From NCBI GenBank assembly GCA_903872255.1, contig CAIQJW010000285.1, forward strand, positions 1 to 5,824: DNA of 5,824 nt. The letters run 5' to 3'. The notes beneath the pieces were generated by a model, which did not search any database, had not been told where the DNA came from, and was given only the letters and a program-made list of their open reading frames with translations. This DNA is from an uncultured delta proteobacterium. GTDB taxonomy: Bacteria > Desulfobacterota > Syntrophorhabdia > Syntrophorhabdales > Syntrophorhabdaceae. A program made the translations under genes and the position numbers. Shown here piece by piece: positions 1 through 5,004 of the stretch; within the stretch, counting starts at the first letter, position 1, and each line of letters opens with the position of its first letter.

Positions 1-52
1 CCGGGTCAGGGACTATTTGTGGATGTGCCATTGCTGATTTCTTCTCTTCCAT
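1..52 (-). CDS. N-terminal fragment of a protein running off the left edge; possibly a transposase
   Basis: On the minus strand an ATG at 52-50 opens a frame that stays open to the window edge: 17 codons, reading MEEKKSAMAHPQIVPDP. An SD-like AAGGA lies about 10 nt upstream, and a good promoter lies at 136-109, so a real gene start is likely. The fragment is too short to identify by homology. A short charged leader followed by a VPDP-type segment resembles my recollection of the N-termini of some IS3-like helix-turn-helix transposase ORFs. The sequence at 122-109 (TGTGCCAATATAAG on this strand) could be an insertion-sequence tip, since it begins with TG. Both points are inference. It could equally be an ordinary divergently transcribed gene. 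Confidence 0.5.
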   Translation of the reverse strand, partial: MEEKKSAMAHPQIVPDP

Positions 53-122
53 AATCGTTCTTTCCTTCCCGTCCTCAGAGTCTAAACTATTGGGTGGGAA
101 GTGTCTCACTTATATTGGCACA
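1..122 (-). mobile_element. Possible end of an insertion sequence (tentative)
   Basis: If the truncated minus-strand gene is a transposase, the element would end near 122. Read inward on the minus strand the sequence starts TGTGCCAATATAAGTGAGAC, beginning with TG as many IS tips do. The presumed -10 box lies inside this tip and the -35 box (TTTACA, 136-131) lies outside it. That arrangement is known for some insertion sequences. The other end and any target duplication would lie outside the window, so this stays a hypothesis. Confidence 0.22.
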
Positions 123-136
123 GAGGGGGATGTAAA
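109..136 (-). promoter_or_regulatory. Sigma-70-like promoter for the left-edge minus-strand gene
   Basis: On the minus strand TTTACA (136-131) and TATAAG (114-109) each match the -35 and -10 consensus at 5 of 6 positions and are separated by 16 nt. Transcription would start near 102, giving a leader of about 50 nt before the ATG at 52. The -10 box falls inside the imperfect dyad 101-121 (GTGTC...GGCAC), so a repressor or transposase could bind over it. Confidence 0.45.
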
Positions 137-148
137 AAGAAAACTTGT

Positions 149-188
149 TTGATAAAAAAGATTACATAAGGTGTATATTATTTATAAT
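149..188 (+). promoter_or_regulatory. AT-rich promoter region for the zinc-ribbon/mutT transcript
   Basis: A strongly AT-rich stretch holds TTGATA (149-154), 19 nt, then TATATT (174-179), each 5 of 6 to consensus. A perfect TATAAT at 183-188 is an alternative -10 but has no convincing -35 at 16-18 nt. Either would start transcription between about 186 and 195, just ahead of the AAAAGGAG at 206-213. It is divergent from the minus-strand promoter at 136-109. Confidence 0.4.
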
Positions 189-216
189 AATAACCATTAA
201 TATATAAAAGGAGCTA

Positions 217-314
217 ATGAGTCTGGCTAATCATAGCGTGTGCGTGAAGTGGTGTTCCCTGTTCAGGATGGAAAGATTTGTCTGGCATGCCGGGGAAATG
301 AGGTTTATCTTTAA
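217..314 (+). pseudogene. Small 4-cysteine zinc-ribbon reading broken by one base
   Basis: AAAAGGAG (206-213) sits only 3 nt before ATG 217, a short spacing. The frame gives MSLANHSVCVKWCSLF and then runs on as a non-descript tail to TAG 343-345 (42 codons in all). Shifting back one base at about 264 continues as QDGKICLACRGNEVYL and stops at TAA 312-314. The joined 32-residue product has cysteines at 9, 13, 22 and 25 (Cx3C...Cx2C), a typical small zinc-ribbon layout with a short polar turn between the pairs. I infer a gene with a 1-nt deletion, or a sequencing error. No slippery heptamer is visible that would suggest programmed frameshifting. Alternatively the 42-codon frame is a leader peptide for mutT, because it ends inside the structured leader. 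Confidence 0.32.
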
Positions 315-324
315 TGTAACACGT

Positions 325-358
325 GTCCCGGCCGGCAGTACGTAGCTTTAGCCGGGAC
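325..358 (+). repeat. Inverted repeat (8-bp arms) in the mutT leader
   Basis: GTCCCGGC (325-332) and GCCGGGAC (351-358) are perfect complements around an 18-nt loop. No U-run follows, so it is not a standard terminator. Its right arm shares 356-358 with the next dyad, so the two hairpins cannot both form fully in RNA. The 42-codon upstream frame stops inside the loop, at 343-345. Confidence 0.5.
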
Positions 359-369
359 CTGTGCAGGTC
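356..369 (+). promoter_or_regulatory. Dyad GACCTG-TG-CAGGTC overlapping the mutT ribosome binding site
   Basis: Perfect 6-bp arms flank a 2-nt centre, 8 nt before the mutT ATG. The AGGT at 365-368 is the only SD-like sequence for mutT and lies in the right arm. As DNA this could be an operator. As RNA the 2-nt loop is tight, so one or two base pairs would have to open, but a hairpin would occlude the SD. Regulation is inferred; the symmetry is seen directly. Confidence 0.4.
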
Positions 370-376
370 ATAACCG

Positions 377-784
377 ATGATGGAAAAACCGAACCCGAAG
401 GTCGTGGCGATCGCCATAATTGAAAGAGATGGGTATATTCTCATTGGCAGGCGTAAACGTGGCAAGCGCCATGCCGGGGTCTGGGAATTCCCGGGCGGCA
501 CTGTCGAAAATGGCGAAACCCACGAAGAGTGCCTTGTACGGGAATTACGGGAAGAATTCGAGGTCGATGCGCAGATAATCAGATTCATCGGCAGTTGCGA
601 CCACAGGTATGCAGCCGATTGGACGGTCAGGCTCTGTGCATATCTGACGAAGGTAAGATCCGACGATCTAAAGCTCAACGATCATGACGAGGTTCGCTGG
701 GTTAAGCCTGACGAGCTCGAGCGCTTCCTTGAGGACAGTGCAAGCCGTTCCGTGCTCGAGAAATTATCCACCTTAACAGGTTGA
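377..784 (+). CDS. mutT: MutT-type Nudix hydrolase (8-oxo-dGTP diphosphatase-like)
   Basis: A 135-residue single-domain Nudix protein, close to the usual MutT length. Members hydrolyse damaged or non-canonical nucleoside triphosphates (classically 8-oxo-dGTP) to the monophosphate in the cytoplasm. The run GVWEFPGG at 34-41 leads into the Nudix box G41-x5-E47-x7-R55-E56-L-x-E59-E60-x-x-V63. The metal-binding glutamates are present, but the box glycine at 62 is Glu. An aromatic DEVRW segment in the C-terminal part is typical of the MutT group. ATG 377 is preferred because AGGT lies 8 nt upstream; ATG 380 is possible; an in-frame TAA at 371-373 excludes longer forms. Substrate is inferred from family resemblance; related enzymes such as NudG-type CTP pyrophosphohydrolases look alike. 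A promoter for the next gene lies inside its 3' end. Confidence 0.85.
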   Translation: MMEKPNPKVVAIAIIERDGYILIGRRKRGKRHAGVWEFPGGTVENGETHEECLVRELREEFEVDAQIIRFIGSCDHRYAADWTVRLCAYLTKVRSDDLKLNDHDEVRWVKPDELERFLEDSASRSVLEKLSTLTG

Positions 785-799
785 CTCTTTTGCTATAAT
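773..799 (+). promoter_or_regulatory. Extended -10 promoter within the 3' end of mutT
   Basis: TGCTATAAT (791-799) is a perfect extended -10 (TGnTATAAT). TTAACA (773-778) is a 5-of-6 -35 box at a short 15-nt spacing, which the extended -10 can compensate. Start of transcription would be near 806, about 36 nt before the ATG at 843. This allows the 144-residue protein and the dodecin to be expressed independently of mutT. Confidence 0.55.
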
Positions 800-842
800 A
801 GGGTAATTATCTCTATTCTGACCTCCCGAAGGAGTATGTCCA

Positions 843-1277
843 ATGGTCATTAACGAAAAGAGCATCAGGTTCCTTTTTGAAGCACTTGCTGAGGTCGGAC
901 CGCGTCTTAAACTGGTGCGATCGGAGGAATGGGACAGCCCGCAGCCTGATCCCGATGCGGAAGCATTTCTCAAGCTGGATGGCAAACGCTGGGGCCGGGA
1001 CATCGAGCTTTATGTCTCCGTTATCGAACTGATAGGGCCAAGAGGCGTGGCCGCAACACTGCTTGAGGAGATCATCATTCCGCTCAAGGAAACATCGCCA
1101 GAGGCATATATGAAGGGCATTGAAGTAATGCGTGATCTCGATACGGGGGAAGACCCGGCTAAATGGCGCCAGATGCTCGACTCGCTCGACAGCGTCAGTT
1201 TGGATGATTATTTCTATCCTGTCGGCCAGCAGCGGTTAGATGACCTTTATCCAAAAACGAAGGATCCTAAAAAGTAA
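843..1277 (+). CDS. Uncharacterised acidic 144-residue protein upstream of dodecin
   Basis: I do not recognise a family. AAGGAG at 829-834 is spaced 8 nt from ATG 843, and a strong promoter sits just upstream, so the gene is well supported. The product has no cysteine, no signal peptide and no membrane segment. It looks soluble and mainly helical, rich in Asp/Glu. Visible landmarks are an acidic, proline-containing SPQPDPDAEAF loop near residues 31-42, a central hydrophobic stretch (IELYVSVIELIG, about 52-63), a long amphipathic segment after it, and a YFYPVG turn near the C-terminus before a lysine-rich end. The dodecin starts 14 nt after its stop, so the two are probably cotranscribed. No function is proposed. 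Confidence 0.82.
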   Translation: MVINEKSIRFLFEALAEVGPRLKLVRSEEWDSPQPDPDAEAFLKLDGKRWGRDIELYVSVIELIGPRGVAATLLEEIIIPLKETSPEAYMKGIEVMRDLDTGEDPAKWRQMLDSLDSVSLDDYFYPVGQQRLDDLYPKTKDPKK

Positions 1278-1291
1278 AAAGAGGGGGTTTT

Positions 1292-1507
1292 ATGCATCAC
1301 GACGCCAGGATCGCACGGGTAACGCAAATAGTTGCCGAGTCAACCGAGAGTTTTCAGGATGCAGTAATGCTCGGGTATAAGAGGGCCTCGAAAACGCTTA
1401 GGGGTATAACGGGCCTGAGGGTAAAGGAACAATATGCGGATGTGGCGGAAGGCACCATCCTCAAATTCAGGGTGACCCTGGATGTAATATTTATCCTGGA
1501 AGGATAG
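1292..1507 (+). CDS. Dodecin-family protein without the usual flavin-binding residues
   Basis: The 71-residue length and the pattern AESTESFQDAV...RASKTLRGI...V...F match dodecins, small beta-alpha-beta-beta proteins that assemble into hollow dodecamers and store flavins. Aligned by eye with Halobacterium salinarum dodecin, the flavin-stacking Trp36 falls on Gly41 and the flavin-contacting Gln55 on Arg60. This copy therefore probably does not bind flavin in the known way. Mycobacterial Rv0379, described as a calcium dodecin, also lacks the Trp at this position. GAGGGGG at 1281-1287 lies 4 nt before the ATG, a short but usable spacing. It follows the 144-residue gene closely and likely shares its promoter. 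The family call is firm; the ligand is unknown. Confidence 0.85.
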   Translation: MHHDARIARVTQIVAESTESFQDAVMLGYKRASKTLRGITGLRVKEQYADVAEGTILKFRVTLDVIFILEG

Positions 1508-1593
1508 TTCCCTGTGTTCTGCCGGCTAAGAGATGTCAGGGCCTTTCATGACCACCATATCCCGTTAAGTCGTAACAAGCGATAGATCGTGCA

Positions 1594-2550
1594 ATGAAAG
1601 TCCTCGTCACCGGAGTAGCCGGCTTTATCGGTTCTCACTTGGCTCAGCGGATCCATGAACTGGGCCATGATGTTTCGGGCATCGACTGCCTGACAGACTT
1701 TTATTCGCGCCAGCTCAAACAAGAGAACCTGAAGATCCTGGAAGAAAGAGAGGTATTCACCCACCGGCTTGACCTGGCCTATTCTGATATATCTCCCGTT
1801 ATTGAAGATATTGACGTTATCTTTCACCTCGCCGCACAGCCGAGTATTTCACCGGATATCTCTTTAGCTGAATACTGGAAGGACAACATCCTCGCAACCC
1901 ATAATCTGATCGGCCATGCCAGGCGCGTGCCGGGCCTGAAAGGCTTTATCTATATCTCGTCATCCTCGGTCTACGGCGCATATGCCGGCGGGCCCGAAAA
2001 CACCGAGCCTAAACCCGTCTCGATGTACGGCGTTACAAAGCTTGCCGCCGAACAGTTCGTGCTCGCTGAAACAAGAAAGAACGGTTTCCCCGGGTGTTCC
2101 GTCCGGTTATTTTCGGTCTACGGACCCCGCGAGCGGCCTGATAAGCTTTATTTCCAGCTGATCCGGTGCGCGCTCGAAGGAAGGCCGTTCAATCTTTTCC
2201 GTTCGAGCATGGGGCATGAACGAAGCTATACCTATATCGATGATGCCATTCACGGGCTGCTTCTCGTCCTTGAGAACCTGGACAGATGCGTCGGGGAGAT
2301 CTTCAACATAGGGTCCGATACGGCGGTGTCTACGGCGGAAGGCATACGGATCATCGAAATGTTGACGGGGAACACTATCATGCTTAACGAAATTGCCGAA
2401 AGGGCAGGGGACCAGGTCCGGACCCAAGCGCATATTGAAAAGGCACGCGCCATTTTGGGGTTTGAGCCATCTGTCGGTCTCTATGATGGTCTTGCTAAGC
2501 AGGTCGACTGGTTCAGGGAATATATAGCGCCGAAGATACATCTCCTGTAG
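1594..2550 (+). CDS. NAD-dependent nucleotide-sugar epimerase/dehydratase (extended SDR)
   Basis: A 318-residue cytoplasmic enzyme of the GalE/UDP-glucuronate 4-epimerase type, full length for the family. The N-terminal Rossmann fold has G7-x2-G10-x2-G13 (GVAGFIG) and Asp31 at the end of the second strand for the NAD ribose. FHLAAQ follows at 77-82. The catalytic set is the serine run ISSSSVYG (121-128) and Y145-x3-K149. VRLFSVYGPRERPD (170-183) and the later RSYTYIDD segment belong to the sugar-nucleotide-binding half. Such enzymes interconvert UDP- or dTDP-linked sugars for surface glycans; the substrate cannot be read here. No clear SD precedes the ATG, but an in-frame TAA 15 nt upstream excludes a longer form. 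It lies 86 nt after the dodecin with no evident promoter or terminator, and converges with the glycosyltransferase operon. Confidence 0.9.
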   Translation: MKVLVTGVAGFIGSHLAQRIHELGHDVSGIDCLTDFYSRQLKQENLKILEEREVFTHRLDLAYSDISPVIEDIDVIFHLAAQPSISPDISLAEYWKDNILATHNLIGHARRVPGLKGFIYISSSSVYGAYAGGPENTEPKPVSMYGVTKLAAEQFVLAETRKNGFPGCSVRLFSVYGPRERPDKLYFQLIRCALEGRPFNLFRSSMGHERSYTYIDDAIHGLLLVLENLDRCVGEIFNIGSDTAVSTAEGIRIIEMLTGNTIMLNEIAERAGDQVRTQAHIEKARAILGFEPSVGLYDGLAKQVDWFREYIAPKIHLL

Positions 2551-2570
2551 ACAAACGGATCGATGAACAG

Positions 2571-3464
2571 TCAGGCATGGATGCCGACAAGGTCCCAGAG
2601 TATCCCGGCTGCCTCACTGCTGCTACCCGGTTTGTCATCCATCCAGAAGCCGCTTTTCAAACGCTCGAGCCTTAAACTCTGATCGTCGAATCTCCTGTGA
2701 AATGGATGAAGGTGATACCGTATCTTTCCCTTAAGAAGCGCGGCAGAGGCGCAGCTTGCATACCCGGCGCCCGTTACGATATCGCTGAAACCGGACAGAT
2801 GCCGTTCCGCCGGAAATATCCCGTCATCGGGCGTAAGGACCCGCGGAAGACCCGGAATACGTTTTTCGGCCATGACCCTCCGCGCAAGGCCAGTCAACTG
2901 ATCTATCTCTTCCTTCGGGCCGCTGTGAACGATACAGCATGCGGTTTTTCCGGATGAAGGCGAAATCTCGCGGGGCCTAGCAGGCGATACCGGCCACCTT
3001 GCCATAGCCAAAAAACAGTTGTTCCGGAGCGCGTCTGAATACATGCTGTCCTGTTCCTCGATGATGACCGCACCTTCAGGCCATACAGCGTCATTAATTC
3101 CGCCGCACATGTCGAGGTACGCGTTCCATCGCAGGTAGCGCGCGACGAGTATCCTGGGAAGGCGGGGCATAACGTACTTCATTTCGCTGAGAAGGCCGAA
3201 GGGGAAGGTATCCATCACAATGCACCTGAACCTGTGCTTTCCAAAATAGTCGACAAGAAAGTTCTTGTACCGGCCGGTGTGTGACATTGCCCCGTCCGGT
3301 ACCCGGTCAACCGGGCACGGGAACCCGGGTTCTGCTGCGGGGGCGGCGCTGCTCGACACGAGGATCCGGATCCGGGACCGTATAGGCCGGGGGGCGTGTT
3401 CTATCAATGCAAAAGAACGCGCTATGTGCCCCAGACCTCCGCCGAGCGCGTAGTAGAGGATCAT
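2571..3464 (-). CDS. MurG/GT28-like GT-B glycosyltransferase
   Basis: 297 residues, somewhat short for the family. The start YYALGGGLGHIARS carries the glycine-rich GGGLGH loop (8-13) that contacts the acceptor or phosphates in MurG-like enzymes. The C-terminal half has SDIVTGAGYASCASAALLKG and then FDDQSLRLERL, corresponding to the nucleotide-sugar-binding region of GT28-type transferases, though the family's common acidic residue after the GAG turn is not evident. No signal peptide or membrane helix is seen; such enzymes work at the inner face of the membrane. Donor and acceptor are unknown. ATG 3464 is the only good start: an AGGGA about 13 nt upstream is weakly placed, so translation may be coupled to the GT4 gene, whose stop lies 35 nt upstream. 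It is the last gene of the operon. Confidence 0.8.
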   Translation of the reverse strand: MILYYALGGGLGHIARSFALIEHAPRPIRSRIRILVSSSAAPAAEPGFPCPVDRVPDGAMSHTGRYKNFLVDYFGKHRFRCIVMDTFPFGLLSEMKYVMPRLPRILVARYLRWNAYLDMCGGINDAVWPEGAVIIEEQDSMYSDALRNNCFLAMARWPVSPARPREISPSSGKTACCIVHSGPKEEIDQLTGLARRVMAEKRIPGLPRVLTPDDGIFPAERHLSGFSDIVTGAGYASCASAALLKGKIRYHLHPFHRRFDDQSLRLERLKSGFWMDDKPGSSSEAAGILWDLVGIHA

Positions 3465-3499
3465 GTCGTCATACCGGTCCCTGCCGCGGCGATATCCAT

Positions 3500-4621
3500 T
3501 TAGGGACCTTTCACAAGATCGAGGAGGGCCGGTTCAAGGATATCCGCCTCATGCCTGCCGGTAAACCGTGTCGTGACCGTGTTGAACGCCTCCTGCCCGA
3601 TCTGTTCACGCGCCCCGGGTGAAAAAGACAGGACACGGGAGAGAGTCTCCGCTGCCTCAACGCTGTCCCCCACGTTGAACAGGAACCCGTTCATTCCGTC
3701 GGTTATAACATCTGGCATACCTCCCGCCCGGCTTCCTACGACAGGCCGTTTGCACACCATTGCCTCGAGGAGCACGTTCGGCATGCCGTCATAGAAGGAC
3801 GGTATAAAAATAACATCGCAGGCGAGGTAATAGGGGGCGAGGTGTTCCCTGCCGACAAAGGGATGAATGCTCCAGAAATCCGCGTACGACGCCTCGATCA
3901 TAGCCCGCTCGTCTTCAGGGATATCCCCTACGGTAAGCAAGCGGGCGTGCCTGCCCATGCCGTAGGAGTGGAAGACGTCGATGGCAACGGGCAGGCCCTT
4001 CTTGTATTTGAGTTGGCCGAAGACCCCTACCAGGGGCCGCCCGTCGGGAGAATACCGTGCACGCAGGGAAAGGGCATGGTCCTCGTCTGACGGGAAAGTG
4101 CTCCATTCCTCCGGGATGATGCCGACCGGGGTGAAGAGGACCTGCCGGCCCGACATTCTTTCTATTCGCGAGGCCATATCGCGGGCTACCGCGCAAACAA
4201 GGCCCGCTCTTTCTATTGCAAAGTTCACCATCCAACCGCGGGACGGGTCGTGGGTCAGGCGGTCAAGGTCGTTGCCGCGGAACATGACAGCACTGGGAGT
4301 CTTGAGCCACTGCCCCCAGAGAACCGCCAGGTAGCCCGGTATGCCGCCACCGAAGCCGACAAGGACGCATCCCTCCATTGCGCGCCGCTTGAGAAAAAAG
4401 AGCCTCTCCAGGTCGTCGTGGGCGTTAATGGCAGTGAAGTGGCCTTCGAGGTCCTCGAACCTGAACGCGTTATCTCCATCGCCGGTACTTTTCTTTATTA
4501 AGTGAAGGACGGTGACCGAGTGGCCCCTGTCGCGAAGGCTGTTCACCAGGCGCCGTGACGAGACGGCCATTCCCCCGCCTGAAGGGTTATGCTGCTCGGT
4601 TATCCAGGTGATCCTTGCCAT
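3500..4621 (-). CDS. GT4-family glycosyltransferase
   Basis: 373 residues, normal for retaining GT-B transferases of family GT4. The N-terminal domain begins with a strand and the glycine loop PSGGGMAVSSRRL (13-25), followed by RGHSVTVL. FRGNDLDRL (114-122) is the usual mid-domain acceptor-side loop. The donor domain opens with VGVFGQLKYKKGL (198-210; G202 and K207/K208 positioned for the donor phosphates), then PSFYDGMPNVLLEAM (274-288). The E-x7-E motif appears as D278-x7-E286, a conservative change at the first acidic residue. AGGMPDVITDGMNGFLF follows as expected. The sugar is not predictable. AGGA lies 6 nt before the ATG, and the start overlaps the preceding stop (TGATG), indicating coupling. 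The TAA stop is followed in frame by 12 further codons that would end at the next gene's start. Confidence 0.92.
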   Translation of the reverse strand: MARITWITEQHNPSGGGMAVSSRRLVNSLRDRGHSVTVLHLIKKSTGDGDNAFRFEDLEGHFTAINAHDDLERLFFLKRRAMEGCVLVGFGGGIPGYLAVLWGQWLKTPSAVMFRGNDLDRLTHDPSRGWMVNFAIERAGLVCAVARDMASRIERMSGRQVLFTPVGIIPEEWSTFPSDEDHALSLRARYSPDGRPLVGVFGQLKYKKGLPVAIDVFHSYGMGRHARLLTVGDIPEDERAMIEASYADFWSIHPFVGREHLAPYYLACDVIFIPSFYDGMPNVLLEAMVCKRPVVGSRAGGMPDVITDGMNGFLFNVGDSVEAAETLSRVLSFSPGAREQIGQEAFNTVTTRFTGRHEADILEPALLDLVKGP

Positions 4622-5004
4622 CAGCTGTCCTGAAAGGCTTCTGAGCCAACGGCCATGCCGCCTGTATCCGGGAAATCGCTGTCCCCGCCACTATCGCCGG
4701 CGCTACCCCAATCACCCGAGGCGCCTCCTCCTCCCATTTCCCCGCCGCCGGCCTCAAAGCTATCATAATCCCGGGAACTGTAGGTATCGGTATGTGATCT
4801 ATAATAGGAGGAATAATAGCCGTGCCTGTATACCTCGTCTTCGTCCCACCCGACGACAGCACAATCGGGGCATATAGTCCCTGAGGAGCTGGTGTGGATA
4901 TGCATGGCACATATGGGTTTGCCGCATCTTGCACAGGCAGCGGTCGCGACCTCGCTGCACGCGGTAAATGTGAGGAACCCTATTCTTTGTCCACATTGGC
5001 TCAT
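4621..5004 (-). CDS. B-box-like zinc-binding protein with a Gly/Ser/Asp-rich tail
   Basis: 127 residues in two parts. Residues 16-48 carry candidate metal ligands C16, C24, C27, C32, H35, H37, C45 and C48, with CARCGKPICAMH as the clearest stretch, resembling bacterial B-box-type zinc fingers. Cys4 may add a ligand. From about residue 54 the chain is low complexity: first Tyr/Ser/Arg/His-rich (YRHGYYSSYYRS), then Gly/Ser/Asp-rich and acidic, probably disordered. There is no signal peptide or membrane helix. GGAGG sits 5 nt before the ATG. The start overlaps the upstream stop (ATGA) and the stop overlaps the GT4 start (TGATG), so it is translated with both neighbours and may act in a complex with them. 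The function is unknown; the B-box call rests on cysteine spacing only. Confidence 0.82.
   Translation of the reverse strand: MSQCGQRIGFLTFTACSEVATAACARCGKPICAMHIHTSSSGTICPDCAVVGWDEDEVYRHGYYSSYYRSHTDTYSSRDYDSFEAGGGEMGGGGASGDWGSAGDSGGDSDFPDTGGMAVGSEAFQDS

Noticed and set aside
325..358. Rho-independent terminator before mutT
   Set aside because: The stem is GC-rich but the loop is 18 nt and no U-tract follows.
214..678. Minus-strand 154-residue open frame opposite mutT
   Set aside because: It is antisense to a clear Nudix gene, has a Ser/Thr/Arg-rich composition typical of a shadow frame, and has no recognisable domain.
781..799. TTGACT at 781 paired with TATAAT at 794 as a standard promoter
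   Set aside because: Only 7 nt separate the boxes. The extended -10 with TTAACA at 773 is the better reading.
1510..1545. CCCTG...CAGGG inverted repeat after the dodecin as a terminator
   Set aside because: Five-base arms with a loop of over 20 nt and no T-run are too weak to call.
2551..2570. Bidirectional terminator between the convergent genes
   Set aside because: The 20-bp gap has no stem followed by a T-run on either strand.
3915..4235. Minus-strand 106-residue frame inside the GT4 gene, and plus-strand frames at 3981-4334 and 4250-4501
   Set aside because: They overlap fully a well-supported GT4 gene with all family motifs; they are GC-rich shadow frames without an SD or motif.
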